Shown: positions 7,966 through 17,160, numbered from the stretch's first letter. The stretch is 64,000 nt of DNA from Flavobacterium piscis (GCF_001686925.1 NZ_LVEN01000012.1:341519-405518); one strand, 5' to 3'. Numbers and translations are program-made. Notes: generated from the letters alone by a model not told the origin.

Positions 7966-8724
7966 TTGATACTTACTCTAAAAAATACATTTACAGAAAT
8001 AGGAAATGCAACAGTGTTTGCGAAGCAGTTTTTTAAGGAGGTTTTTGTTCCGCCTTATGAAACAAAGGAGTTTTTGAAACAATGTTATGTTATTGGCTAT
8101 AAATCATTACCGCTGGTGGCTATAACCGGATTTATTATGGGTTTGGTGCTTACACTGCAATCCAGGCCAACCTTAGTAAAATTTGGAGCCGAATCCTGGT
8201 TGCCGGGTATGGTAGCTCTTTCTTTAATAAGGGAAATTGCTCCCGTAATTACAGCCTTAATTTGCGCAGGTAAAATTTCATCAGGAATTGGTGCCGAATT
8301 AGGTTCTATGAAGGTGACAGAACAAATTGATGCTATGGAAGTTTCAGCCATCAATCCTTATAATTATTTGGTAGTAACAAGAATTTTGGCCTGTACGCTA
8401 ATGGTGCCTATATTAGTGTTTTTTGCTGATGCGATAGGTATTATAGGTGGATATGTAGGTATTAATATTCATGGTGATGTCAACTTTTATCGCTATCTGA
8501 CCCAAATTCTGCAATCACTTGAATTTTTAGATATAATCCCGGCAACGGTCAAAACATTCTTCTTTGGATTTTTTATCGGAATGATTGGATGTTATAAAGG
8601 TTTTAATGCTTCAAACGGAACCGAAAGTGTAGGAAAAGCAGCGAACTCTGCAGTAGTCACCGCTTCGTTAACCATTTTTATTATTGATATGGTTGCTGTA
8701 CAAATAACCGATTTATTTTTTTAA
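7966..8724 (+). CDS. mlaE: MlaE-family lipid ABC transporter permease
   Basis: The 252-residue protein has five to six membrane segments and the MlaE family signatures: FLKQCYVIGYKSLPLVAITG, GLVLTLQSRPTLVKFGAE, and the conserved cytoplasmic stretch LICAGKISSGIGAELGSMKV followed by TEQIDAMEVSAINP, which contacts the ATPase. It is the inner-membrane part of an MCE-type ABC system moving phospholipids between the membranes. No ATG is available at the N-terminus; TTG at 7966 gives the length expected from relatives. Its stop is one base before the ATPase gene, so the two are translated from one message together with the MCE protein. Confidence 0.92.
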   Translation: MILTLKNTFTEIGNATVFAKQFFKEVFVPPYETKEFLKQCYVIGYKSLPLVAITGFIMGLVLTLQSRPTLVKFGAESWLPGMVALSLIREIAPVITALICAGKISSGIGAELGSMKVTEQIDAMEVSAINPYNYLVVTRILACTLMVPILVFFADAIGIIGGYVGINIHGDVNFYRYLTQILQSLEFLDIIPATVKTFFFGFFIGMIGCYKGFNASNGTESVGKAANSAVVTASLTIFIIDMVAVQITDLFF

Positions 8725-8725
8725 G

Positions 8726-9511
8726 ATGATTAAGGAAAAAGAAAATATAGAAAAAGATAAAGTCTCTAAAACCAAAAAGCAAGATCCTATCATTGTCATT
8801 AAAGACTTGCATAAAACTTTTGGTAAAGACAACAAAGTTCTGCAAGGTGTAAATCTTACGGTAAACAAAGGCGAGGATTTGGTAATCTTAGGACGTTCAG
8901 GATCAGGAAAATCGGTAACGATAAAATGTATTGTGGGATTAATTGAACCTGATAAAGGCGAAATAAAAGTTTTTGACGAAAATGTACTGAACCTGACAAA
9001 ACCGGAACTGAATGAAATTAGAGTACGAATTGGATTTTTGTTCCAAAGCGGCGCTTTATACGATTCGATGTCGGTTCGGGAAAATCTGGCTTTTACATTA
9101 AAAAAGCATAAAAGAGAACTAACTCCTGAGGAAGTCGAAAGTGAAGTAATGGAAGCGCTGGATAATGTAGGTTTAAGTGATGCAATCGACAAAATGCCAT
9201 CTGAGTTATCCGGAGGAATGCAAAAGAGGATTGGCCTTGCCAGAACTCTAATCCTTAAACCGGAAATCATATTATACGATGAGCCCACAACAGGATTAGA
9301 TACCATAACATCGCGTGAAATAAGCGAATTGATTCTGGACATCAAACACAAACGCAAAACCACATCTATCATTATTACGCATGATATGGCTTGTGCAAAA
9401 CTCACAGCCGACAGAATTATGGTGTTGAAAGATGGCGTTATACATGCCGAAGGAACATACGAAGAACTAGAAAAAGACGAAGACGAATGGGTTCGTTCTT
9501 TTTTTCAATAA
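8726..9511 (+). CDS. mlaF: MlaF-type ABC transporter ATP-binding protein
   Basis: The 261-residue protein starts with a charged, lysine-rich tail of about 20 residues and then a standard ABC ATPase: Walker A GRSGSGKS (56-63), Q-loop FLFQSGALYDSMSV, signature LSGGMQKR, Walker B IILYDEPTTGLD and the switch histidine in IIITHDMA. The Q-loop form F-Q-S/G-G-A-L-Y-D-S is that of the MlaF/Ttg2A group. It powers lipid transport by the adjacent permease and MCE protein. The gene follows the permease by one base and precedes the MCE gene by 25 bases. Confidence 0.93.
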   Translation: MIKEKENIEKDKVSKTKKQDPIIVIKDLHKTFGKDNKVLQGVNLTVNKGEDLVILGRSGSGKSVTIKCIVGLIEPDKGEIKVFDENVLNLTKPELNEIRVRIGFLFQSGALYDSMSVRENLAFTLKKHKRELTPEEVESEVMEALDNVGLSDAIDKMPSELSGGMQKRIGLARTLILKPEIILYDEPTTGLDTITSREISELILDIKHKRKTTSIIITHDMACAKLTADRIMVLKDGVIHAEGTYEELEKDEDEWVRSFFQ

Positions 9512-9536
9512 TACTAAAAATAAATAATTAGAAATC

Positions 9537-10418
9537 ATGGATAAGCAATCTGGATATACTTGGAAATTAGGAATGTTTGTAACAATAGGTTTATTGCTTT
9601 TTATAATGGCGATTTACTTTATAGGGAAACAAAAAAATCTTTTTGGTTCGACATTCAACATCACATCACAGTTTAAAACCGTAAGCGGTTTGGAAGTGGG
9701 TAATAATGTTCGTTTTTCAGGAATTAATATCGGAACGGTAGAAGAAATTCAATTAATAAACGATTCTTCGGTTGTAGTAAGAATGGTGATTAAGGATGAA
9801 GTTCGTGAATTTATTAAAACAGATGCCCGCGCCAGTATTGGTTCTGACGGATTAATGGGAGACAAAGTTCTGACTATTTCTCCAGGTGTTAAATCTACCA
9901 AAATAATCGAAAACGGCGGAGCAATTGCTTCTGTTAACGGAATTGAAATGCAGGATTTAATGAAAAGCGTTAAAAAAAGTGTTGATAATGCCGCTGTAAT
10001 AACAGATGAATTGGCCATTTTTAGTCATAGTATGAATACAGGAAATGGTGCTCTGGCGAGGTTAGTTCGTGATGATAAAATGGCGAACAGTGTTTCGAAT
10101 ACACTTTCGAACTTAGAATCCGGTACCAAAGGTTTTAGCGAAAATATGGAAGCCGCAAAAAGCAATTTTCTTCTTAAAGGATACTTCAAGAAAAAAGAGA
10201 AAGAAAAAGAAAAGAAAAAAGAGGAAATAAAAGAGCAACAAGAAGAACAGCAGAAAAAGGCAGAAAAAGCTAAAGAAGAAAAGGCGAAGGAAGACAAAGA
10301 GAAAGCTGAAAAAGCCGAAAAAGAAAAGGAAAAAGCAGCAGAGAAAGCCAAAGAAGAAAAAGAAAAACTGGAAAAACAAAAAGCTGAAGAGGCAAAAAAA
10401 GCTGAAAAAGGAAAATAA
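9537..10418 (+). CDS. mlaD: MlaD-type MCE-domain protein with K/E-rich C-terminal coil
   Basis: The 293-residue protein has one N-terminal membrane anchor (about 10-28), then an MCE domain (about 38-115: FKTVSGLEVGNNVRFSGINI, SIGSDGLMGDKVLTI). It is the periplasmic substrate-binding ring of the lipid transporter encoded just upstream. After a helical region, residues about 215-293 consist almost wholly of Lys, Glu, Ala and Gln (KKEEIKEQQEEQQKKAEKAK type), a predicted single long charged helix. This tail is not a usual part of E. coli MlaD and may span the periplasm or bind the cell wall; that is inference. Confidence 0.88.
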   Translation: MDKQSGYTWKLGMFVTIGLLLFIMAIYFIGKQKNLFGSTFNITSQFKTVSGLEVGNNVRFSGINIGTVEEIQLINDSSVVVRMVIKDEVREFIKTDARASIGSDGLMGDKVLTISPGVKSTKIIENGGAIASVNGIEMQDLMKSVKKSVDNAAVITDELAIFSHSMNTGNGALARLVRDDKMANSVSNTLSNLESGTKGFSENMEAAKSNFLLKGYFKKKEKEKEKKKEEIKEQQEEQQKKAEKAKEEKAKEDKEKAEKAEKEKEKAAEKAKEEKEKLEKQKAEEAKKAEKGK

Positions 10419-10555
10419 AAAACATGCCGGATAAAATTACTTTCACTCAAAGCGATATCTTTTTTACGTAAAAAAATACACGCCTCTCGCCATTATTCTA
10501 TGAGCCATATTTTAAAATCTATCCATATCTTTTTTATGGAATAAATTGAAATACT

Positions 10556-13375
10556 ATGAAAACTTCATATAAAAATATAAGCCTGAAAATATTAAAAGTA
10601 ACAGGAATAGTAATAGCAAGTATCTTGCTATTATTGTTTTTGATACCATTGCTATTTCCCGGAACCGTTGCTACAGAAGTAAAAAAAATCGCCAACGAGC
10701 GATTAGACACTAAACTGGATTTTTCGAAATCCAGACTTTCGTTTTTTACACACTTTCCTTCCCTGACTGTTTCTCTTGATGATTTATCAATGACAGGATC
10801 GGCGCCTTTTAGCAATGATACTTTGTTAAAAGCAGAACAGGTAGCTTTTGGTATCAACCTGAAAAGACTGATTTTTGATAATGAAGTAAAAATTAATAAA
10901 CTATATGTTTCTAAAGCCTTAATTAATATAATGGTCAACCAAAAAGGACAGGCCAATTATAACATTTATGTAGCTCCCGAAGATCGCGATAAAAAACCGG
11001 ATGATCCTAATGCTCCGGAAGAAGGAACTGCGATTCGTTTAGAACGCATTGATCTTGAAGATTGTCATGTAAAATACAACGATCGTTCAGCCAAAATACT
11101 TGTCGATGCAAAAGGTTTTAATTATGTTGGAAAAGGAAACTTAAGTGAAGATATTTTTGACTTAAATACCGATGCCAGAATCGATAATGTCGATTTTTAT
11201 TACGACCGTACCGCTTATCTTAGAAAAAAAGAAGTTCGTGCTGATTTAATTACCCGAATTAATACACATGCACTTTCGTTTATACTTCAAAAAAATGAAT
11301 TGCGAATCAATAAATTACCACTAAAATTTACTGGTTTGTTTACTATTTTAAGAGAAGGATATAAAATTAATATCAAAGCAGCATCTGAAAATACTACACT
11401 AAAAGATTTATTTTCTGTAATGCCTCCGGAATATTTAACCTGGATGAATGAAACCGAAATCTCAGGTAATAGTGATTTGCTTTTTACTTTTAAAGGAGAT
11501 TATAATGTTGCCAAAAAGCAAAAACCGGATTTAGCTTTTAATCTAAAGATCGATAAAGGCGCAATCAATTATCAGAATGCTCCTGCCCCATTAACTGATT
11601 TTCAGATGAATCTAAATGCAATTTTGCCTTCTCTTGACATCGAAAAACTTTTAATCAATCTTAAAACTTTTAAATTTAAAGTAGGCGAGAAAGATTATTT
11701 TACCGCGTATTTACGCAGCAAAGGATTTAACGAAATGACCGTAGATGCAAGCGTAAAAGGTGCATTAGATCTGGCTACAGTTGATGCTGCTATAGGTTTA
11801 AGCAGTATTGATCTAAAAGGAACTTTAAAAACAAATATTCAGGCTAAAGGTATTTTTAGTACTTCAAAAAAATTATTCCCAAAAACCATTGGCGGCATTT
11901 CATTGCGCAACGGCTGGCTAAAAACTGACTCGTATCCTAATCCTATCAAAGACATCACTTTTGTGGCCAATGTACTCAACAAAGCCGGAACTTTTCAGGA
12001 TTTGATTGTGGCTGTTGCTCCGGCATCATTTGTTTTTGAAGGAAGTCCGATGTATGTAAATGCTACTTTATCAGATTTTAGTGATTTGGCTTATAATGCC
12101 AAAATAAAAGGAGAGCTAAACGTGGGACGAATTTATCAGGTTTTCTCGCAAAAAGGACTTGATGTAACGGGTTATGCAAAAGCAGATCTTTCGCTTAAAG
12201 GAAAACAAAGTTATGCCACAAAAGGACAATATGATAAGCTGGACAATAAGGGAACTATTATATTGAAAAACATCAAAGCTACATCAGAACTTTTCCCAAA
12301 AGCATTTTTTATCAAACAAGGAAATTTCCGTTTTCAGAATGAGAAAATGTGGTTCGAAAAATTCGATGCCACTTACGGAAAATCAGATTTTGCCATAAAC
12401 GGATATTTACTCAATACGATTAATTATTTTCTTGAATCCCACGGAACGTTGAGCGGAGATTTTAAAATGAAATCAAAACTGATTAATGTTGATGAATTTA
12501 TGGCGCTTAAAAAAGGGGAAAATACAGATCGTAATCTTGAGGTAGAATATGCAAAAGAAGATCATCCTAAAATGAGCGGAGTGGTTATTGTACCTAAAAA
12601 CTTAAATGTTGCCCTGACTGCAGATGCGGATAAAGTAGAATACAACGGACTGGTTTTAAATAAACTGAATGGTAAAGTTGGAATGACAAAAGCGGGTTTT
12701 TATTTAGAAAACGCCAATTTTAATATTATAGATTGTTTGGTAGGAATCAATGCTACTTATAAAGACGAATCGCCAACATCTGCCCATTTTGATGCTCATT
12801 TTACTGCCAAAGATTTTAGCGTTCAAAGAGCGTACAAAGAAATTCCGATGTTTCGTGAAATGGTGTCTGCTGCTGAAAAAGCGCAGGGAATAATTTCTGT
12901 AGATTATAAAATAAAAGGTGATTTAGACGGAAACATGAGCCCTATTTATCCTTCTCTTGAAGGAGGCGGAAAATTGAATTTGCGTGACGTACAAGTCAAA
13001 GGATTAAAATTATTTGATGGGATTAGTTCACAAACCGGACAAAAAGGTTTGGACGATCCTAATTTAAAAGGAATCGAAATCAATTCTACAATCGATAATA
13101 ATTTAATTCATATTGAAGATTTTACTTTTAGTGTCGCCAGTTTCAGGCCCACAATAAAGGGAACGACAAGTTTCGACGGACTTTTGGATTTAAGAATGCG
13201 ATTAGGCTTACCTCCTTTTGGAATCATAGGATTTCCTATTGTAATTACAGGAACGCATCAGGATCCTAAAATTAAAATATTTAGCAAAACGGGTCAAAAA
13301 ATCAATGCTGCTGTTTATGACGAAAAACACAACAAACTTATTCGTAAAGAAAAAGTGAGTAAACGTAAAAGGTAA
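10556..13375 (+). CDS. AsmA-family protein
   Basis: The 939-residue protein has a single N-terminal membrane segment (about 13-36) followed by the AsmA N-terminal domain (VKKIANERLDTKLDFSKSRL, then SFFTHFPSLTVSLDDLSMTG) and a long beta-rich periplasmic region ending in the AsmA_2-like part (IEINSTIDNNLIHIEDFTFS). AsmA proteins are now seen as bridge-like beta-groove lipid carriers between the inner and outer membranes. Its place 137 bases after an Mla-type transporter fits a shared job in outer-membrane lipid balance. The next gene follows by one base, so 10556-15067 is probably one transcript. Confidence 0.88.
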   Translation: MKTSYKNISLKILKVTGIVIASILLLLFLIPLLFPGTVATEVKKIANERLDTKLDFSKSRLSFFTHFPSLTVSLDDLSMTGSAPFSNDTLLKAEQVAFGINLKRLIFDNEVKINKLYVSKALINIMVNQKGQANYNIYVAPEDRDKKPDDPNAPEEGTAIRLERIDLEDCHVKYNDRSAKILVDAKGFNYVGKGNLSEDIFDLNTDARIDNVDFYYDRTAYLRKKEVRADLITRINTHALSFILQKNELRINKLPLKFTGLFTILREGYKINIKAASENTTLKDLFSVMPPEYLTWMNETEISGNSDLLFTFKGDYNVAKKQKPDLAFNLKIDKGAINYQNAPAPLTDFQMNLNAILPSLDIEKLLINLKTFKFKVGEKDYFTAYLRSKGFNEMTVDASVKGALDLATVDAAIGLSSIDLKGTLKTNIQAKGIFSTSKKLFPKTIGGISLRNGWLKTDSYPNPIKDITFVANVLNKAGTFQDLIVAVAPASFVFEGSPMYVNATLSDFSDLAYNAKIKGELNVGRIYQVFSQKGLDVTGYAKADLSLKGKQSYATKGQYDKLDNKGTIILKNIKATSELFPKAFFIKQGNFRFQNEKMWFEKFDATYGKSDFAINGYLLNTINYFLESHGTLSGDFKMKSKLINVDEFMALKKGENTDRNLEVEYAKEDHPKMSGVVIVPKNLNVALTADADKVEYNGLVLNKLNGKVGMTKAGFYLENANFNIIDCLVGINATYKDESPTSAHFDAHFTAKDFSVQRAYKEIPMFREMVSAAEKAQGIISVDYKIKGDLDGNMSPIYPSLEGGGKLNLRDVQVKGLKLFDGISSQTGQKGLDDPNLKGIEINSTIDNNLIHIEDFTFSVASFRPTIKGTTSFDGLLDLRMRLGLPPFGIIGFPIVITGTHQDPKIKIFSKTGQKINAAVYDEKHNKLIRKEKVSKRKR

Positions 13376-13376
13376 A

Positions 13377-13871
13377 ATGAAAATGAAAACGAAAAAATCT
13401 AAAGGAAGCGGCGCTTTCGAAAAATTTGCCACAAATGTTTCTAAAGCTGCCGGAAGTACTACAGCGTTTATAGGTGCTTTTTTGATCGTGGTGGCGTGGG
13501 CAGTTTCAGGTCCTATTTTTGGCTACTCAGAAACCTGGCAGCTGGTAATCAATACCGGAACGACAATTATAACTTTTTTGATGGTTTTTTTAATTCAGAA
13601 AGCACAAAATAAAGATTCGCTTGCAATTCAGTTAAAGCTAAACGAGTTGGTTGCTTCAAATGAATACTCCAGCAATAGCTTAGTTGATATTGAAAGCATG
13701 ACCGAAGAAGAAATGATGATTGTTCAGAAATATTACCACAAACTTAGTGAACTCGCCAAAAATGAGGAAAGCATCAGAAGTTCACATTCTATTGCCGAAG
13801 CCTCTGAACAGCACGAACGCAAAGACAAAAACAGAACTAAATTACGTACCCGAAATATAACAAAAAAATGA
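13377..13871 (+). CDS. Low-affinity iron permease-like membrane protein
   Basis: The 164-residue protein has two membrane helices (about 22-46 and 56-76) in the order FEKFATNVSKAAGSTTAFIG, VVAWAVSGPIFGYSETWQLV and NTGTTIITFLMVFLIQKAQN, which is the Iron_permease (PF04120) pattern originally named from yeast Fet4-related proteins. In bacteria the family is usually encoded beside stress genes and its transport activity is not proven. A charged helical tail (EEMMIVQKYYHKL) follows. The start is one base after the AsmA gene and its end overlaps the next start by four bases (ATGA), showing translational coupling on both sides. Confidence 0.8.
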   Translation: MKMKTKKSKGSGAFEKFATNVSKAAGSTTAFIGAFLIVVAWAVSGPIFGYSETWQLVINTGTTIITFLMVFLIQKAQNKDSLAIQLKLNELVASNEYSSNSLVDIESMTEEEMMIVQKYYHKLSELAKNEESIRSSHSIAEASEQHERKDKNRTKLRTRNITKK

Positions 13872-15067
13872 AACTACGTTCCTCTGAAACTTTCTGGCCA
13901 TTAAAAAGTGCCATGAAATACAGCTACCCGTCTATAGATTCAGATCTTAATACAGAAATTTTAATTATTGGCGGAGGAATTACAGGAGCTTTAATTGCTT
14001 ATCAATTAATCTCAGCAGGAAAAAAAGTTGTACTAGTTGATCGCCGCGACGTTGCTAACGGAAGCACTGCCGCAAGTACTGCTTTGCTGCAATATGAAAT
14101 CGATGTTCCGTTGCATGAACTCATCAAAATCAGAGGTGTAGAATGTGCCGTTGACAGTTACACAAATGGAAAAAAAGCAATTTTTGATTTGAGGACTATC
14201 ATAGATACCATAAAAAGTGAATGCCAGTTCGAATTTAAAAAAAGTATTTATTACTGTTCCTTAAAAAAAGATATCCCCTTTTTGAGAAATGAATTTAAGT
14301 GCAGAAAAGAACATGGATTTGATGTAAACTGGCTCGAAAGATGGGATCTTGAAAAAATGGGCTTAAATGCCATTGCAGCGATAGAATCTAAAACTGCAGC
14401 CGTTATGGATCCTTACAGACTGGCGAATGATTTACTGCATTACTGCAAAAAAAAGGGAATGCAAATTTATGATCGTACCAATATTACCTCAATACAGCAT
14501 CAAAAAGCAAAATCTATTGCCCATACCGAAAATAAATTTACAATCACCGCAGAACATATTATTCATTGCAGCGGTTATGAAAGTACCGAAACGCTAACTG
14601 AGAAGGTAGTTGACTTAAAAAGTACGTATGTAATTGCATCAGAAAACATAGAAATGTTACCTGCAGCATTTAAGAATGCTATTTTCTGGGATACTTCTTC
14701 ACCATATTTGTATTTCAGGGTAACCTCAGACAACAGGATTATTATGGGTGGCGGCGATGAAGATTTTAAAGATGCCAAAAAGCGTGATAAATTATTAGAT
14801 AAAAAAGAACAATATCTTTTAAGACATTTTAAGAAAAAATTCCCCAAAATCAATTTTAAAATTGACTATTCATGGGCAGGAACTTTTGGTGAAACCAAAG
14901 ATGGCTTGCCTTACTTTGGAAAACCGGATCCCAACAAAAACGAACATTACGTTTTGGGCTTTGGAGGCAACGGAATCACTTTTAGCGTTATCGGCATGAA
15001 CTCTATTCTGGATTCTATTAATAATAAAAAAAATCAGGATCTAGAGTATTATAGGTTTGGACGTTAA
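13868..15067 (+). CDS. FAD-dependent oxidoreductase (DAO/GlcD-like)
   Basis: The 399-residue protein has an N-terminal Rossmann FAD motif (ILIIGGGITGALIAYQLISA, then VVLVDRRDVANGSTAASTAL) of the D-amino-acid oxidase family and the C-terminal FAD loop YVLGFGGNGITFSVIG. It oxidises an amine or alpha-hydroxy compound with FAD; the substrate cannot be named. The region SWAGTFGETKDGLPYFG is the usual substrate-domain/FAD junction. ATG at 13868 overlaps the upstream stop. It closes the unit that starts with the AsmA gene or earlier and is followed by a heptamer repeat and a strong terminator. Confidence 0.85.
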   Translation: MKLRSSETFWPLKSAMKYSYPSIDSDLNTEILIIGGGITGALIAYQLISAGKKVVLVDRRDVANGSTAASTALLQYEIDVPLHELIKIRGVECAVDSYTNGKKAIFDLRTIIDTIKSECQFEFKKSIYYCSLKKDIPFLRNEFKCRKEHGFDVNWLERWDLEKMGLNAIAAIESKTAAVMDPYRLANDLLHYCKKKGMQIYDRTNITSIQHQKAKSIAHTENKFTITAEHIIHCSGYESTETLTEKVVDLKSTYVIASENIEMLPAAFKNAIFWDTSSPYLYFRVTSDNRIIMGGGDEDFKDAKKRDKLLDKKEQYLLRHFKKKFPKINFKIDYSWAGTFGETKDGLPYFGKPDPNKNEHYVLGFGGNGITFSVIGMNSILDSINNKKNQDLEYYRFGR

Positions 15068-15072
15068 TTTTT

Positions 15073-15107
15073 AAGATACTAAGGTTCTAAGAAACTAAGA
15101 TTCTAAG
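15073..15107 (+). repeat. CTAAG heptamer repeat, left arm
   Basis: ACTAAGGTTCTAAGAAACTA continues to AAGATTCTAAG; 28 of 30 bases match the reverse complement of 15391-15420, and a related copy is at 20753-20786. It starts 5 bases after the oxidoreductase stop. Confidence 0.75.
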
Positions 15108-15117
15108 TTTTTCTTCG

Positions 15118-15144
15118 AGACGCACAATGGTGCGTCTTTTTTTT
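15118..15144 (+). terminator. Terminator after the FAD oxidoreductase
   Basis: Perfect 8-bp stem AGACGCAC / GTGCGTCT with a four-base loop and a run of T. The 362-base convergent gap 15068-15429 holds only this, its minus-strand counterpart and two repeat arms. Confidence 0.9.
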
Positions 15145-15333
15145 GTAGATAAAAAGCTGTAATTGCAATTGAAAACATTTAATGATTTATTATCTACTCC
15201 TAAACAAAATATCTGATGAAAACGAGTGCCATAACCCTGATAGAAGCGGTATCCTTTTTCTGGCTGCTTTAGCCAGGAAAAGATACAAGTGGATAGCAGG
15301 AAACAGCTCTTGAAAAATAGTATGAACATAAAA

Positions 15334-15357
15334 AAAGACGCACTTGATGTACGTCTT
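15334..15357 (-). terminator. Terminator of the AraC-family gene
   Basis: Minus strand stem AAGACGTAC / GTGCGTCTT followed by TTTTT, 73 bases after the AraC gene stop. Confidence 0.8.
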
Positions 15358-15390
15358 AGTATATAGTATAATTTTTTGCAAATAAAAAAA

Positions 15391-15420
15391 CTTAGAATCT
15401 TAGTCTCTTAGAACCTTAGC
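15391..15420 (-). repeat. CTAAG heptamer repeat, right arm
   Basis: On the minus strand GCTAAGGTTCTAAGAGACTA continues to AGATTCTAAG. It starts 10 bases after the stop of the AraC gene and is the inverted partner of 15073-15107. Confidence 0.75.
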
Positions 15421-15429
15421 AACTTTTTA

Positions 15430-16455
15430 TTAAGCTGTAATAGCCAATGGATTTAAGTTGAATTTATATTCTTTTGGACTGCAATTGAATTTTTGTTTGA
15501 ATATTTTTGAGAAATAGCTTCTGCTGGTAAAACCAATGCAATAAACGATTTCGGATATATTAAGATCAGAAGTTCTGATTAAGATTTCGGCTTTTAAAAC
15601 GCGCATGTGCGTTATATAATCGTTTACGGTTCTGTTATGTATGAGTTTAAAACCTTCCTGCAATTTATTTGGCGATAAACCTGACTTTTTGCTTAGGGAT
15701 TTAATGGTAAAAGCTTCTTCTGGATTGGCTCTAATGGCTTCAGAAAGTTCTTTTATTTCTTCCATTTCGCGTAAAGTAAGACAATTTGTATCTTTAGCAT
15801 TGATGCTTAAATCATCTGTATGCTGCTGAATTTCCATTGCGAGAATAATTCGAAGAATTCCTTCTTTCAAAAGATTTCTAACTATTCCGGTTTGCGTAAT
15901 GGCATTTAATTGTTCGATTTTTTCGGCAATTTTCAGGTTGTAAGAACCTACGTAAAAGAAATCCTGAACATTATTATTTTCAAAGAAAGTTTCTTTTACT
16001 TTTTGATTCAGAGAATTTGTAGGATCCTGATGCAAAAGCTGAGTTCCTACTATTATAAGGGTAAATTTTGTTTTTTTATCTTTTTCGAAAAACAATACAT
16101 TGTCCTGATTTTTCTTTGATGTAACTATCGCGGTCTGAAATGTTTTAAATTTTCGCTCTTCGCCGGTACTGCCAAAACTATGAGACAAACTTCCTTTAGA
16201 ACAATACGCAAAATAAACTGGCGATTCTATTGGGTTTACAACATCCATTCGAACATCTTCAGCGAAAGTCATATCGAACTCTACGTACGAAATATTATCA
16301 TTAAAAGAGGCACCAATAATAGCACCTTTTGCAAAACTATTGTTCGTTTCAAGTCTATATTCGTCTAAATCAAAAGTTACTTTACCGCCGAAGTTTGTTT
16401 GTAATTCTTCAAAAATATTTTGAATTTTTTCTGTGTTTATAGTAACTATTTTCAT
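15430..16455 (-). CDS. AraC-family transcriptional regulator
   Basis: The 341-residue protein carries a C-terminal AraC/XylS DNA-binding domain with two helix-turn-helix units: FTIKSLSKKSGLSPNKLQEG and SEIVYCIGFTSRSYFSKIFK, followed by the conserved F-x-C-S-P-K-E-Y. Residues 1-220 form a beta-rich sensor part (LQTNFGGKVTFDLDEYRLET) that resembles the N-termini of the two tandem AraC genes at 51.3-53.3 kb, so the three are likely one flavobacterial subfamily with an unknown signal. It is monocistronic and convergent with the FAD oxidoreductase gene. Confidence 0.88.
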   Translation of the reverse strand: MKIVTINTEKIQNIFEELQTNFGGKVTFDLDEYRLETNNSFAKGAIIGASFNDNISYVEFDMTFAEDVRMDVVNPIESPVYFAYCSKGSLSHSFGSTGEERKFKTFQTAIVTSKKNQDNVLFFEKDKKTKFTLIIVGTQLLHQDPTNSLNQKVKETFFENNNVQDFFYVGSYNLKIAEKIEQLNAITQTGIVRNLLKEGILRIILAMEIQQHTDDLSINAKDTNCLTLREMEEIKELSEAIRANPEEAFTIKSLSKKSGLSPNKLQEGFKLIHNRTVNDYITHMRVLKAEILIRTSDLNISEIVYCIGFTSRSYFSKIFKQKFNCSPKEYKFNLNPLAITA

Positions 16456-16674
16456 TTTGCAAGGGATTTAAAATTCAACATCATTTTATAGAGATTTATA
16501 AAAAAAGAAACTCCACTTTGTGGTTCCGGATTTCTAAAAATCAACAAATCAAAGTTCGCTCACAAGTGAACGAAAAGTGTTATATAATTTTTCGAAATTG
16601 TTTTATAATTACTTATGAATGATGTTTTTAACAGTAATATTTTTTACCTTTCTGCTATAAATAGTACAACATAT

Positions 16675-17160
16675 ATGAAGAGTTTTTCTTTTTCGCCTAT
16701 CGCTAATAATGATGCTATTGTTTTGATTTTAGGCACAATGCCCGGAACAAAATCATTAGAACTAAATCAATATTATGGTCATAACCAAAATAATTTCTGG
16801 AAATTCATGTTTGAGATTTTTAAGGAAGATTTTTCGAATGATTATGAAAAGAGAAAAGCGCTTTTGCAAAAAAACAAAGTTGCATTATGGGATGTGCTGC
16901 AGTTTTGCGACAGGATTGGAAGTTTGGATAGTGCTATAAAAAATGAAATAGCAAATGATTTTGAAACTTTTTTAGAGCGACATCCAAACATTAAAACCAT
17001 ACTATTCAACGGGCAAAAGGCAGCTGCTTTCTTTAAGAAATATGTTCAATTAAAGAAAAATTATGAATTTATTATTTTACCTTCTACAAGCCCTGCTAAT
17101 GCAAGTCAAACCTATCAGTCTAAATTACAGCAATGGAAAATTATAAGTTCGCTACAATAA
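16675..17160 (+). CDS. DNA-deoxyinosine (hypoxanthine-DNA) glycosylase, UDG superfamily
   Basis: The 161-residue protein matches the family-6 uracil-DNA glycosylase group: the active-site motif LILGTMPGTKSLELNQYYGH followed by NQNNFWKFM, a middle ALWDVLQFCDR block and the LPSTSPANA motif at the C-terminus. Characterised members remove hypoxanthine (deaminated adenine) from DNA. In this group the catalytic residue is in the N-Q-N-N-F-W part rather than the GQDPY of classical UNG. The frame is open 20 codons upstream to an ATG at 16615, but the ATG at 16675 gives the usual N-terminus (MKSFSFSP). Confidence 0.88.
   Translation: MKSFSFSPIANNDAIVLILGTMPGTKSLELNQYYGHNQNNFWKFMFEIFKEDFSNDYEKRKALLQKNKVALWDVLQFCDRIGSLDSAIKNEIANDFETFLERHPNIKTILFNGQKAAAFFKKYVQLKKNYEFIILPSTSPANASQTYQSKLQQWKIISSLQ

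Noticed and set aside
8713..9405. 230-codon open frame on the minus strand
   Set aside because: It is the exact complement of the MlaF-type ATPase gene, which has all ABC motifs; the minus-strand peptide has no family pattern.
10025..10450. Phe/Ser-rich minus-strand frames (two, up to 141 codons)
   Set aside because: They are the complement of the AAR/GAA-rich Lys/Glu tail of the MCE gene and have no independent support.
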